Positions 26,161 to 35,881 of a stretch of 64,000 nucleotides of DNA are shown here, one piece after another. The translations under genes and the position numbers were made by a program. Position 1 is the stretch's first letter. Each line of letters opens with the position of its first letter. The notes below the pieces were generated by a model. That model ran no database searches, had not been told where the DNA came from, and saw nothing but the letters and a program-made list of their open reading frames with translations. This stretch comes from Saccharicrinis sp963677655 (GTDB lineage: Bacteria > Bacteroidota > Bacteroidia > Bacteroidales > Marinilabiliaceae), in NCBI GenBank assembly GCA_963677655.1, contig OY782088.1; one strand, given 5' to 3'.

Positions 26161-27127
26161 ACTTTGCTGTACCTTCTATAGTTTTTATCGACCCATCCTC
26201 ATTGTATTCCATCTCAACTACTTTTAAACTACGTAACCATGTTTTTCCTTTTGATGGTACACAATCATGGTGAAACAAATACCACTTTCCTTTAAATTCA
26301 CAAATAGAATGATGAGTAGTCCAGCCCACTACTGGTGTTAAAATAACTCCCTGATAAGTAAATGGACCATAAGGACTATCACCCGTTGCATAACATAGTT
26401 TGTGTGTATCTCCTGTTGAGTAAGAGAAATAGTATTTACCGTTATACTTGTGCATCCATGAAGCTTCAAAGAATCTACGATCATTATCGCCTGCTTTTAA
26501 TGGTTGACCATTTTCATCCAAAATTAACAAATCCTTAGGTTCTTCAGCAAACTCCAGCATATCATCAGTAATCTTAACTACTTTTGGACAAAGTGCATCT
26601 TCTTCATCAGCAGGAAAAACTCCGGCTTCCTGAGCTTTATTGTTTCTATATCGCTGTAACTGTCCTCCCCATAAACCACCGAAGTACATATAGTGAGTTC
26701 CATTATCTTCAAATACGCAAGGATCAATGGAGTAACTTCCTTTCATCGGGGCATCCTGTGGAATAAAAGGACCTTCTGGCTTATCACTGATAGCAACACC
26801 AATACGGAATATATCTGTCTGATCTTTTAATGGGAAATAAACATAGTACTTACCATCCTTGTAGGCAGCATCACAATCCCATAGCTGTCTTCCTCCCCAT
26901 GGAATATCTTTTACATCAAGTGCTACTCCATGATCGGTCACCTCACCATCAATGGATTCCATAGAAAATACATGATAATCGCGCATGTCAAAATGATCAC
27001 CATTATCATTCTCAGGAATTCCTGATTCAACATCGTGAGATGGGTAAATATAAATTTTACCATTAAAAACATGAACTGCTGGATCTGCAGTATATAAATG
27101 ATCTACTAAATATCTTGGCTCTTTCAT
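26159..27127 (-). CDS. GH43 glycosidase, cytoplasmic (arabinofuranosidase/xylosidase type)
   Basis: The 322-residue protein has no signal peptide, so it should act on imported oligosaccharides. The five-bladed propeller catalytic set is present: Asp15 in TADPAVHVFNGK (general base), Asp135 in SIDPCVFEDNG (pKa modulator) and Glu221 in FFEASWMHKYNGKYYFSYST (general acid). The text WGGRQLWDCDAAYKDGKYYVYFPLK and HHSICEFKGKWYLFHHD resembles GH43 subfamily 1, which contains beta-xylosidases and alpha-L-arabinofuranosidases. It follows the GH10 gene after a 332-base structured gap. Its TAG stop overlaps the edge of a palindromic element. Confidence 0.92.
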   Translation of the reverse strand: MKEPRYLVDHLYTADPAVHVFNGKIYIYPSHDVESGIPENDNGDHFDMRDYHVFSMESIDGEVTDHGVALDVKDIPWGGRQLWDCDAAYKDGKYYVYFPLKDQTDIFRIGVAISDKPEGPFIPQDAPMKGSYSIDPCVFEDNGTHYMYFGGLWGGQLQRYRNNKAQEAGVFPADEEDALCPKVVKITDDMLEFAEEPKDLLILDENGQPLKAGDNDRRFFEASWMHKYNGKYYFSYSTGDTHKLCYATGDSPYGPFTYQGVILTPVVGWTTHHSICEFKGKWYLFHHDCVPSKGKTWLRSLKVVEMEYNEDGSIKTIEGTAK

Positions 27128-27459
27128 CTGAAATAATTTATTTAATTAACATTAACTATGCTGAAAAATTACTTTTTCGTGACATCTTATAATTGCTCAA
27201 GCCGCAAGGCTCCCACTTTTTTCTACAGTCAAAAAAGTGGGCAAAAAGTCCGCCGACTGCAGCACTCACTTACCCACTAAGTCTTGTTGATGAGACAAAA
27301 AGAACTCCCTGCGGTCGAACAGCTTTTTGTCTTTTCACCAACTGCAACTAGTGGGTCCCAAGCTACGTTGCTGAGGTCGGATACTCAACTTGAAACTTTA
27401 TCTCGTTTACTAAAATCTTATTCAACTTGCTATAAATTACATCCTTTTCAAAGGGAATT
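27128..27459. other. Intergenic region between GH10 and GH43 with structured GC-rich core
   Basis: The 332 bases hold no convincing gene. A 73-codon plus-strand frame (27284-27505) runs into GH10 antisense and through the hairpins, and looks spurious. The central part is described separately. Confidence 0.65.
27200..27356. other. Structured intergenic element, candidate RNA or repeat
   Basis: Four helices are readable. AGCC-GCAA-GGCT is a GNRA-capped stem at 27200-27211. CCCACTTTTTT pairs with AAAAAAGTGGG at 27212-27241 (11 perfect bp, 8-base loop). AGACAAAAAG pairs with CTTTTTGTCT at 27293-27302/27323-27332. An enclosing ACCCACTA pairs with TAGTGGGT at 27272-27279/27349-27356. The local G+C is above the flanks. 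It may be a conserved RNA, a mobile repeat, or an mRNA-processing element between GH10 and GH43. Confidence 0.5.
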
Positions 27460-28590
27460 TTATTGTTTACTAATCAATTTTTCTACAACCGGTTTTGCCT
27501 GGTAAGCTCTGTCAAACAGTAAAGGGTAATCAGTTCTTCCATCAATTGGCCAATAGTTACGCCACGACTGAGTATCATTTACTCCCCATAAAGTAACTCT
27601 GTCAATTTTATCACTATGCTTTTCAAACATTTGGAAAAGGTCATAATATTTATCATTCAATTTTACGCTTACCGAATCAGGTAATCCATTCGAATATGGA
27701 TCAAATTCTTGTTTAAATTCATGACTTAAGGCTACATCTGCAGAAACGAAAGTTCCGGGCCATGGTAAAACGGTAATATCCAATTCTGTAATCATTACAG
27801 GAATATTTAACTCCGAAAATTTCAATATTGCCTTTTCTACATCATCAACAGTTGGACTATCTAAACTAATATGCCCCTGCATACCAATTCCATCAACAGG
27901 AACACCTTCTTTTTGAAGTTCCGCGATTAAAGCAATCACTCCATCTTGCTTTTCCGGAATAGTCATTGAATAATCGTTATAGTATAGTTTAGCTTCCGGA
28001 TCAGCTTCATGAGCAAATTGGAAAGCCAATTTAAAATAATCAGGTCCTATAATTTCATAATATTTACTCTTTCTCAGACTACCATCGTTTTCAAAAGCTT
28101 CATTTACAACGTCCCATGCTGTAACACGTCCTTTGTACCTTTCAACCATTGCGAATATGTGATCTTTCATTCTTTGAATAAGTTCTTCTCGACCAACATC
28201 ATTACCTTCCTCATCAGTAAAGAACCAATCTGGTACTTGCGAATGCCATATTAAAGTGTGTCCATGTATAAACATGTTATTTTTAACGCCTAAATCCACA
28301 AACTGATCTGCCAGACTAAAATCATAAGTCCATTTATCTGAAAAGATTCGTTCTGCTTTCATGCAATTTTCTGCAACAATGGCATTAAAGTGTTTTTTCA
28401 CAACCTCAATTGCCATAGAATCTTTTCCGCGGATTTGATTTGCATTTAAAGCTGTTCCAATGTAGAACTTTCCTTTAAAAGCATCCTTTAATCCTGTTTC
28501 TACTGTTGTACTCTCCTTTTTAGTACAACCGAACAGAAATAGAGATAACAGGCTGTAAAAAAATATAAATTTTAATTTATTGATTTTCAT
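27460..28590 (-). CDS. GH10 endo-1,4-beta-xylanase lipoprotein
   Basis: The 376-residue protein begins with a lipoprotein signal (FYSLLSLFLFGC, lipobox Cys22), so it is membrane-anchored and probably surface-exposed. The GH10 barrel is complete: HGHTLIWHSQVPDWF (109-123), acid/base Glu164 in WDVVNEAFEN and nucleophile Glu269 in VMITELDITVLPW. It cleaves internal beta-1,4 bonds of xylan and is the main depolymerase of this locus. No carbohydrate-binding module is present. It follows the GPH symporter gene after 11 bases, within the same minus-strand run. Confidence 0.97.
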   Translation of the reverse strand: MKINKLKFIFFYSLLSLFLFGCTKKESTTVETGLKDAFKGKFYIGTALNANQIRGKDSMAIEVVKKHFNAIVAENCMKAERIFSDKWTYDFSLADQFVDLGVKNNMFIHGHTLIWHSQVPDWFFTDEEGNDVGREELIQRMKDHIFAMVERYKGRVTAWDVVNEAFENDGSLRKSKYYEIIGPDYFKLAFQFAHEADPEAKLYYNDYSMTIPEKQDGVIALIAELQKEGVPVDGIGMQGHISLDSPTVDDVEKAILKFSELNIPVMITELDITVLPWPGTFVSADVALSHEFKQEFDPYSNGLPDSVSVKLNDKYYDLFQMFEKHSDKIDRVTLWGVNDTQSWRNYWPIDGRTDYPLLFDRAYQAKPVVEKLISKQ

Positions 28591-28601
28591 TTCATTATAG
28601 A

Positions 28602-30074
28602 TTAACTGATTGATTTCCTACGATTATTAAGTTCCTTTTCTATTTCTAGCTCTTTATCTTTATTGATTTCATAAAACATTAAACACAATACAGCTAACAT
28701 AAAAGTCATAGCCGGATAAATACTCACTGACATCTTTATCCCTAAAATAGTTTCATAATTCTGAGAAATTAAATTTTCCTGATATCCATATCGGGCTAAT
28801 ACTGCTGCAACCAATGCTCCACCAATACTTAATCCCACTTTTAGTCCAAATATCATCAATGAAAAACTAAATGCAGTTGCCCTTCTATAGAACTTCCACT
28901 CTGAGAAATCAGCTATATCTGCTATCATTGCCCATAATAGCGGAATTGTAATTCCATATGAAAATCCATGTAACACCTGTGTAAAAAAAACTAAACCAAT
29001 AGATTCCGGGTTATAAAATATATAAACAAAAAGTGTTATTGCGGAGAAAAAAAGTCCTGTAGAAAACACATTTTTTTTACCATATTTATCTGCTAATTTT
29101 TTAGAGTAAATTACTCCAATTAACATCAAAATAATACTTACTCCATTAAATAGACCAAACGCAGAGGCTGATGTATCATCAGGCCACTCAAATCCATTCA
29201 GTCCTATACTTATAAAAAATGAGTTTAATCCTTCAATGTAGCTATTAAAACCAATATCGTTTAAGAACTTCGCCATGTGCGGCTCACTCAGATAATGCTT
29301 AAAATAATAAACATACATCCCTGTTTTTAAAGCCAATGTGATAAACACAAAAATGGTTACAAAGAATAAAATTACACCAGGCTTATTATATATAAAATCT
29401 TTAAATACTGATCTTACACTTATTTTTTGATTTGAATCACTTTTAACACGCTCTTTTGTTGTATAGAAGGTTATGACAAACAAAACAACACCAATAACAG
29501 CAAAAACTCCAATAGCATTCTCAAAGCCTTTTGTTTTATCACCATTACCTAAAATCATTGCTAAAGGCAATAATAAAGTCTGAACAATAAATTGCGCAAT
29601 CATAACCGCCACGAATCGATAGGCATAAATACTGTTACGTTGAACCATATCTCCTGTTAATACTCCACTTAAAGCGGAATAAGGAACATTATTAGCTGAA
29701 TAAGCAATGACTAACAGTGCATAGGTAATCAATGCATAGGTTATTTTTCCTTCAGGACCAAATTCCGGAGTTGTAAAAGCTAAAAGAGCCATCAATCCAA
29801 AAGGTATCGAGGTCCATAAAATCCAAGGTCGATATTTTCCCCAACGTGTATTTGTTTTGTCTGCAATAAATCCCATTACAGGATTAAAAAGAGCACCAAT
29901 CATACCTCCAGTAAAAATGATTTTTGAAGCAGCTATTGGTTCAATTTTATATACATCGGTATAAAAAAATGCCAAAAAGGTCATTAATGTTTGAAAGACA
30001 AGATTTGCGGCTAAATCTCCCAAACTATAACCAATTTTTTCTTTGACTGATATTTTACTCGATGTAAATAACAT
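28602..30074 (-). CDS. GPH-family sugar:cation symporter (MFS), copy 2
   Basis: The 490-residue protein has twelve predicted membrane segments and the GPH signatures KIGYSLGDLAANLVFQTLMTFLAFFYTD near the N-terminus and GFIADKTNTRWGKYRPWILWTSIPFG around residue 65. This family imports pentosides and oligosaccharides with Na+ or H+ across the inner membrane, for example xylobiose-type transporters. It is paralogous to the protein at 36032-37510; the two share the same N-terminal text and an unusual inserted loop (about 245-300). It sits between GH115 and GH10 with gaps of about 10 bases, so it is clearly co-transcribed. Confidence 0.95.
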   Translation of the reverse strand: MLFTSSKISVKEKIGYSLGDLAANLVFQTLMTFLAFFYTDVYKIEPIAASKIIFTGGMIGALFNPVMGFIADKTNTRWGKYRPWILWTSIPFGLMALLAFTTPEFGPEGKITYALITYALLVIAYSANNVPYSALSGVLTGDMVQRNSIYAYRFVAVMIAQFIVQTLLLPLAMILGNGDKTKGFENAIGVFAVIGVVLFVITFYTTKERVKSDSNQKISVRSVFKDFIYNKPGVILFFVTIFVFITLALKTGMYVYYFKHYLSEPHMAKFLNDIGFNSYIEGLNSFFISIGLNGFEWPDDTSASAFGLFNGVSIILMLIGVIYSKKLADKYGKKNVFSTGLFFSAITLFVYIFYNPESIGLVFFTQVLHGFSYGITIPLLWAMIADIADFSEWKFYRRATAFSFSLMIFGLKVGLSIGGALVAAVLARYGYQENLISQNYETILGIKMSVSIYPAMTFMLAVLCLMFYEINKDKELEIEKELNNRRKSIS

Positions 30075-30083
30075 AGTTAAAAC

Positions 30084-33038
30084 TTAATCATTCAAATACA
30101 TTGACTCAGGAGCTCCTAAGTACGAATCTCTTAATCCTCTATTATCAATTACCATTTTTTGTAAAATCACACCTCCGTCAATCATGTAATACTTTAATGT
30201 ATGTAATCCTGGATTTTGTAGTTTTAAGGTGATTTTTTTAGTGATAATATTATTTCCTACAGCACTATTGAACCATTCAGGATATTTCCAATCCGGCACT
30301 TCCATTCCTTTGTGCATATTAATTTCTATTGGCTTCTGATCATCAACAGAAACAGCAAAACGTAAACCTTCACTACCTTTAAAATTTAATGTAGGAGATA
30401 AATAAAGAATTAGTTCTATCTCTTCATTTTCAGGATAGTGTAACAAATAAAAGTCGTAATTTAATGATGGGTTTGATGCTACGTTCTCTGTTAATGATTT
30501 TGTAACAGGAAAGGTGGAAATTCCGGAATCCGTTCTACTTAATCCTGGGATTACTTCCCATTTAATATCCTCATTTTCATATTTTGAAGTAAAATGATTT
30601 GCTTCAATACTCACATATCCATTTCGTTCTACAAATCCCTTTATTGGCAGACTCTTGTCAACCTTCATTACATTGATAAGAATCTCAGCCTCTTTATTAT
30701 CTTCTGCTTTTACAATTATTTTAGAATAATGTCTACCCTCTTCTAATTTTGACCAGTCAATGCTTACTTCAATTCGTTTTTGATCTTCAACTTTATCTTC
30801 TTTCTCTGAAATAAAAACCCATTTATCCTGCGATAATATTTTATAATCAAAACTCTTTATCCCCCTATTAAAAATTTCAAAATTAAAATGTTGATCGTTT
30901 ACATTGTCAAATTCAGGGAATTTAAGATTATCTTCATATTCCGGATAAAACATATCTGAACCTTCAATCCAAATACCCATTGATCCTTTTTCAGGCAATT
31001 CAATTCTCGAGGTTGTTGGCATTGTATTTACTTCTGGTTGTTGCCAATAGGTATAACCTATATGCGTTTGGCTCATCATATGATTCCATTTTCCTCCAGA
31101 CAATTTTTCATGAAAATAAGATGTAAGTTCTGAATCCTTATTAAATAGTTCTTCAACCTTGAGTGCTAATTTATTAGTCAAATGCCTTCCCTGATTTGCA
31201 TACATTTGATTTAAAGCGTGCGTATAATATAGCTCATAAAGATTTGAACATGCTAATACTGGAAAATGAACCAATTGATAATAAGCGTCTTTTTGTTCCT
31301 GAGGTATTTGACTATATAATTTGTCAGACTGAAGAGCTAATGTTTTATAGTCATTAGTTACTCGTTCAAATTCACGATAATTGGTTAAACTGTAGATATC
31401 CGAATAAAGTAATTCAGGAGTTTTTCGTGAATTATATTTAGTATATAAATCAAGTATCTCTGCAATCTGTTTTGAATACTCATCACCAAATTGTTCTTTT
31501 GCCCAATTAGCTGTGTATCCACTCATCTCATCAATTCCTATACATTCCGGATTCCAAGCATAATCAAGGAAAAATGAAATTGGCAACTCCATTGGTTTTA
31601 AGTCACCAACATTTACAATCCATATTTGATCTACTCCATATTCATAACACAGATGCATTTGTTCCCAAATTCTTGGAATAATTTTAGTATTTAACCATTT
31701 ATAATTTCGAGGTCCTCCCACATAGTCAAAATGGTAATACATACCATACCCACCGATTCTTTTGGGTGCATCTAAATCGGGTAATCTTCTTACATTTCCC
31801 CAGTTATCGTCACACAATAGTAAAGTAACATCATCCGGAACACGCATTCCTTTATTGTAATATTCCTGAACTTCCTTGTATAATGCCCATAGTTGAGGTG
31901 TTTCTTCTGCTGGTTTATCTGTAACTTTCTCAATAATATTTCTTTGATTGGCAACAATACGTTCCAGCAATTCCGTATTGGTTTCTTCACTCATACTTTC
32001 ATCACCATCGCCTCGCATACCTACAGTTACAATTTTTTCCCAATCCTTCATACGATACATCCCACCTTGCCAAAACTCATTCAAAATCTTAGCATTTTGA
32101 GTATAATCCCAAGGTCCTGATCCATATCGACTCCATTCGGTATGAGCTCTTCCAAGTGGTTCGTGATGAGAAGTTCCCATCACAATTCCATATTCATTGG
32201 CTAATTCACCATTCTTTGGATCATCATCATAAAATGCAGATCCCCACATGGCAGGCCATAAGTAATTTGCCTTTAATCGTAGAATCAATTCAAAGACTTT
32301 ATCATAGAATTTATGGTTAAATCCACCGAACTTTTCATCGGCCCAACCACTTAATGCCGGAGCCTCATCATTTAAAAAGATTCCTCTGTATTTGACCTTA
32401 GGTTCACCAAGGTTATATCTTCCTGCTTTTATAAAAAGCTGTTCTTGTTTTTTTACAGGAACATCAGCCCACCAGTTCCACGGAGAAACACCAATTTTAC
32501 GCGATATATCAAACATCCCATAGATAGTTCCTCGTTTATCACTACCTGTAATAACTAAGGCTCTTTTAATGTTTGGAAAAGGATTTTCAACTATTTCTAT
32601 TAATGAATTTTCCCATTTTCCAATAATGTCTTTTGTGTTGAGTTTTCCTTCATCAACTAATTGTTTTATAAAGGAATTTTTCTCGATTGTTCCTATTAAA
32701 ATAATCTGATCTGTAGCAGGAAGTGAATCGATAAGTAAATTAGGATCAGAGCCGGTAACTTGTAGAATGTCATTTTGAAATAATGTGGCAACTTTATTTA
32801 CACCAGAATAATCTGACTCTGAAATAATGATTGGAGATATCTGTTTTTGATTTGAAACGGTAAAGCATCCAGGTTCTTCCTGACTCAAAATATAATCATC
32901 GGAATTTTTTAAGCCATTAATGTTAGATGTTGTATTTGAACAACCCAGACTTAAAATAAATAGATTAACTAAGATGATGCATCTTAATAAACTCTTATGT
33001 ATTATTATTTTTTTAACGGGGACTATCATAATATACAT
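30084..33038 (-). CDS. GH115 xylan alpha-glucuronidase lipoprotein
   Basis: The 984-residue protein has a lipoprotein signal (ILVNLFILSLGC). A second Met three codons in is an equally good start. The GH115 layout is present: an N-terminal domain (about 60-200), a TIM barrel with GEPKVKYRGIFLNDEAPALSGWA, LKANYLWPAMWGSAFYDDDP, GTSHHEPLGRA and LLCDDNWGNVRRLP, then a helical region and a C-terminal beta-sandwich typical of the family. GH115 removes 4-O-methyl-glucuronic acid from internal and terminal xylose residues, complementing GH67, which needs the uronic acid on the terminal residue. It lies 9 bases before the GPH symporter gene. Confidence 0.96.
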   Translation of the reverse strand: MYIMIVPVKKIIIHKSLLRCIILVNLFILSLGCSNTTSNINGLKNSDDYILSQEEPGCFTVSNQKQISPIIISESDYSGVNKVATLFQNDILQVTGSDPNLLIDSLPATDQIILIGTIEKNSFIKQLVDEGKLNTKDIIGKWENSLIEIVENPFPNIKRALVITGSDKRGTIYGMFDISRKIGVSPWNWWADVPVKKQEQLFIKAGRYNLGEPKVKYRGIFLNDEAPALSGWADEKFGGFNHKFYDKVFELILRLKANYLWPAMWGSAFYDDDPKNGELANEYGIVMGTSHHEPLGRAHTEWSRYGSGPWDYTQNAKILNEFWQGGMYRMKDWEKIVTVGMRGDGDESMSEETNTELLERIVANQRNIIEKVTDKPAEETPQLWALYKEVQEYYNKGMRVPDDVTLLLCDDNWGNVRRLPDLDAPKRIGGYGMYYHFDYVGGPRNYKWLNTKIIPRIWEQMHLCYEYGVDQIWIVNVGDLKPMELPISFFLDYAWNPECIGIDEMSGYTANWAKEQFGDEYSKQIAEILDLYTKYNSRKTPELLYSDIYSLTNYREFERVTNDYKTLALQSDKLYSQIPQEQKDAYYQLVHFPVLACSNLYELYYTHALNQMYANQGRHLTNKLALKVEELFNKDSELTSYFHEKLSGGKWNHMMSQTHIGYTYWQQPEVNTMPTTSRIELPEKGSMGIWIEGSDMFYPEYEDNLKFPEFDNVNDQHFNFEIFNRGIKSFDYKILSQDKWVFISEKEDKVEDQKRIEVSIDWSKLEEGRHYSKIIVKAEDNKEAEILINVMKVDKSLPIKGFVERNGYVSIEANHFTSKYENEDIKWEVIPGLSRTDSGISTFPVTKSLTENVASNPSLNYDFYLLHYPENEEIELILYLSPTLNFKGSEGLRFAVSVDDQKPIEINMHKGMEVPDWKYPEWFNSAVGNNIITKKITLKLQNPGLHTLKYYMIDGGVILQKMVIDNRGLRDSYLGAPESMYLND

Positions 33039-33151
33039 TTCTTCAGGTTTAATTTGTATCGAGAAGAATTTATATTATTCTTCCCGGTACAAAATGTTAA
33101 TCTAAACCAGTATTACTAAATCAAAAACTCAATGAAACCTTTTTGATAACC

Positions 33152-33253
33152 TCTAAAAATACAAACTCCTTCGTTGCTACTCAAATTTAAAATCCTCATT
33201 TACAATAGTAAACTGCGGTATTTAAATTTGCTTGCGCCTTGAATTTTACAATT
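33152..33253. repeat. Palindromic repeat element, copy 2
   Basis: Read on the minus strand, it aligns with the element at 26038-26160: CAAGGCG, a CGCAG block, ACTATTGTAAATGAGGATTT, then AGTAGCAACG and GGAGTTTG, against CAAGGCG, CGCAG, ACTAGTGTATATGAGGATTT, AAGCAACAACG and AGTTGG. The outer arms are more diverged. It starts about 20 bases after the stop of the GH43 gene at 33273. Confidence 0.65.
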
Positions 33254-33272
33254 TCCAGAGAACATCCTTCTA

Positions 33273-34847
33273 TTAATATTCATATATGAACCAATCAAAA
33301 TCGGCAAATGATTTTGATTCCTTTTTATTTGAACTTGCATACATTCCTATGTAAGTCCCTGTAAAACCTTCATTAACTGTAGAACTTAACAATGAAGCTT
33401 TTAATCCTTCTTTAAAAGGAACCATCTTCGATGTTGAATATCCATAGTAAAAATCGTATGCTGTATCACACGCCTTAATTCCCAGATAAATTTCATTTTT
33501 ACTTTCTAATGGAATTTCAGCTAGCAACTCATATTTAGCTTCTTCTGTTTGATACAAACGAAGAACTTTACTTTCTGAATTTTTACCTACAACTAAAGAA
33601 TAGTTAAATCTATCATCACTTAACAACACTAAACCTGCTTCCTCGTTTTCTGCATTGGGAGTAAAGTCCATTGATACCGTAACATCAAAGTTTTTATGCT
33701 GTTGTCTTCTGCCCACGAAAGGAGGTGTGCATATTTCATGAATTACTTCAGGTTGAAGATAAATTCGCAAATGACTTTCTTTTTCTTTAAGGGTAAAAAA
33801 CTCTTTCTGATAAGGTTTTACAGTATTCCAAATCATACCTAATTCCCCATCAAAATCGTCTTTGACATCTTTCTTTGGATAAAGATGCTCTTCCAAATTT
33901 GGTTTTCGTTCCTCTGCTTGTATTAAACCATGAGGTGTATCCAACCTTATCCAGCCATCTTCATCCCATACAATTGGAGCCAGAAAGGTTTCTCTGCCTA
34001 GGTTATAATTGATGCCTTCATAAGGTCGAACTCCCAACAACACCATCCACCATTCGCCATTTTGCGTTTCAACAATATCTGCATGTCCAACAACAGAAAT
34101 CGGATTCATTAGTGAAACATGTCGGTGGGTTACAACTGGATTTCGGGGACAGATTTCATAATCACCATCTATCGTTTTACTTCTGGCCATCATAACACTA
34201 TGATTGGTAAATGTTCCGCCTTCGGCAACTATTAAATAATAATATCCGTCTTTTTTATAAATATGAGGAGCTTCAATCCATTTGCTGGTTGTTCTGTTAC
34301 CATTCCAAATCAGTTTAATATCACTGATAATCTGAAATGATTCGGGATCAAGCTCGCATAAATAGATGGCATGATGACCTTCATACTCACTTTCTTCTTT
34401 TGGTATGATACAGTTTCCTGCATACCATACTTTTCCATCATCATCAAAGAAGATGGATGGATCAATACCATCAGCACCTTCAATAAAAACAGGATCACTC
34501 CATGGTCCTTCGGGCTTATCTGCAGTGATAATAAAGTTGTCTCTTCTGGCCTCTCTACCTTCAGAAACAAATGTATTTATGATGTAAAACTTTCCTTGAT
34601 GATAACGAATAGTTGGAGCCCATAATCCCAGTGATGTTTCACAATTTTTATAGTCCAACTGATTGGTACGTTCAATACCATGCCCAATTTGTTCCCAGTT
34701 TACGAGGTCTTTACTGTGAAAGATAGGCAGACCTGGATAATATACAAATGAGGATGTTACCATGTAGTAATCATCACCGACCCTACAAATAGAAGGATCG
34801 GGATAAAAACCACTTAAAATCGGATTGCTAAACGTTTTCTCGCTCAT
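33273..34847 (-). CDS. GH43 beta-xylosidase with C-terminal beta-sandwich
   Basis: The 524-residue protein has no signal peptide and is probably cytoplasmic. The GH43 propeller carries Asp17 in FYPDPSICRVGDDYYMV, Asp129 in DGIDPSIFFDDDGK and Glu192 in KWIEAPHIYKKDGYYYL. From about residue 330 a GH43_C2/DUF1349-type beta-sandwich follows (DDFDGELGMIWN, DVTVSMDFTP, EAGLVLLSDDRFNYSLVVG), which closes the active site in exo-beta-xylosidases. It would cut xylo-oligosaccharides to xylose after import. It begins 2 bases after the dehydrogenase stop, so the two are tightly coupled. Confidence 0.94.
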   Translation of the reverse strand: MSEKTFSNPILSGFYPDPSICRVGDDYYMVTSSFVYYPGLPIFHSKDLVNWEQIGHGIERTNQLDYKNCETSLGLWAPTIRYHQGKFYIINTFVSEGREARRDNFIITADKPEGPWSDPVFIEGADGIDPSIFFDDDGKVWYAGNCIIPKEESEYEGHHAIYLCELDPESFQIISDIKLIWNGNRTTSKWIEAPHIYKKDGYYYLIVAEGGTFTNHSVMMARSKTIDGDYEICPRNPVVTHRHVSLMNPISVVGHADIVETQNGEWWMVLLGVRPYEGINYNLGRETFLAPIVWDEDGWIRLDTPHGLIQAEERKPNLEEHLYPKKDVKDDFDGELGMIWNTVKPYQKEFFTLKEKESHLRIYLQPEVIHEICTPPFVGRRQQHKNFDVTVSMDFTPNAENEEAGLVLLSDDRFNYSLVVGKNSESKVLRLYQTEEAKYELLAEIPLESKNEIYLGIKACDTAYDFYYGYSTSKMVPFKEGLKASLLSSTVNEGFTGTYIGMYASSNKKESKSFADFDWFIYEY

Positions 34848-34849
34848 AA

Positions 34850-35881
34850 TTAAATCTTAATAACAGCCTTTACTATATCCTCCTTATTATTTACACACTT
34901 GGTTAGCCCTTCCTGAATATCATCAAAGTCAAATGAATCTGAAACAATTTTCTGGATAGGCACTATTCCTGCAGCAACACTCTCTATAGCAAATGGGAAG
35001 ATATTACGATATCTGAAAACAGATTTAATAGTTAATTCTTTATCTAAAATTAAATTTACAGGAACATTCACTGTTTCTTTAGCACTATAACCAACAAACA
35101 CTACTGTTGAACCTTTTTTCGCCACTTGTAATAATTGAGAAATAGTAATCTCAGCTCCGGCTGTTTCAATGGATAAATCAATGCCTTTTCCTTCTGTTAA
35201 TTCCATAATCTTATCTATGGTATTTTCTTTACTTGCATTGATAACTCCGGTTGCTCCAATTTCCATAGCCTTTTCTAGTCTTTTTTCAACTACATCAACT
35301 ACGTATACTTTAGAAACACCCATAGCTTTTAATGCCATAACGCTTACCAAACCGATAGCGCCGGCACCTGTTACTACTGCTGTTTGTCCAACAGATGCTC
35401 CACCCTGAATAGCTGCGTGAAATCCAACAGCTAAAGGTTCAATTAAAGCACCTTCCTTTGTACTTACATTTTCAGGCAGTTTAAAACATAAACTAGCCTC
35501 ATGAGCTACATACTCCTGAAACGTTCCGGGAACCGGAGGTGTTGCAAAAAATATTACATCTTCACATAGATTATATTTACCAGCTTTACAATGCTCGCAC
35601 TCTCCACATGTTTTTCCTGGTTCTAGCGCTACTCTGTCTCCTTCTTTTAAATGGGTAACATCTTTTCCCACCTTTACCACTGTCCCTGCACATTCGTGAC
35701 CCAATACAAAAGGAGTTTCAACAATAAAGTTACTTATTCTACCATGCTCATAATAATGAAGATCAGAACCGCATACGCCTACATATTCCAACTTAATCAG
35801 AACTTCACTATCTAAAGGAACCGGAACTTCAGCTTTTACAATCTCAACTTTATTTAATTCGGTCATTACTGCTTGTTTCAT
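34850..35881 (-). CDS. Zinc-dependent medium-chain polyol/alcohol dehydrogenase
   Basis: I start at the Met at 35881 (MKQAVMTELNKVEIVKAEVP), giving 343 residues, the usual length; the 23-codon upstream extension crosses a hairpin and is not family-like. Zinc and cofactor motifs are complete: CGSDLHYYEHG, GHECAGTVV, structural-zinc Cys set CGECEHCKAGKYNLC, and the NAD(P) Rossmann motif GAGAIGLVSVMALKAMG. This family oxidises polyols such as xylitol, sorbitol or L-iditol; the position in a xylan locus suggests pentitol or pentose interconversion. It lies 2 bases before the GH43 start. The exact substrate cannot be read from sequence. Confidence 0.9.
   Translation of the reverse strand: MKQAVMTELNKVEIVKAEVPVPLDSEVLIKLEYVGVCGSDLHYYEHGRISNFIVETPFVLGHECAGTVVKVGKDVTHLKEGDRVALEPGKTCGECEHCKAGKYNLCEDVIFFATPPVPGTFQEYVAHEASLCFKLPENVSTKEGALIEPLAVGFHAAIQGGASVGQTAVVTGAGAIGLVSVMALKAMGVSKVYVVDVVEKRLEKAMEIGATGVINASKENTIDKIMELTEGKGIDLSIETAGAEITISQLLQVAKKGSTVVFVGYSAKETVNVPVNLILDKELTIKSVFRYRNIFPFAIESVAAGIVPIQKIVSDSFDFDDIQEGLTKCVNNKEDIVKAVIKI

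Noticed and set aside
27284..27505. Plus-strand open frame of 73 codons in the GH10-GH43 gap
   Set aside because: It reads through the hairpins and into GH10 antisense, and the protein has no recognisable texture.
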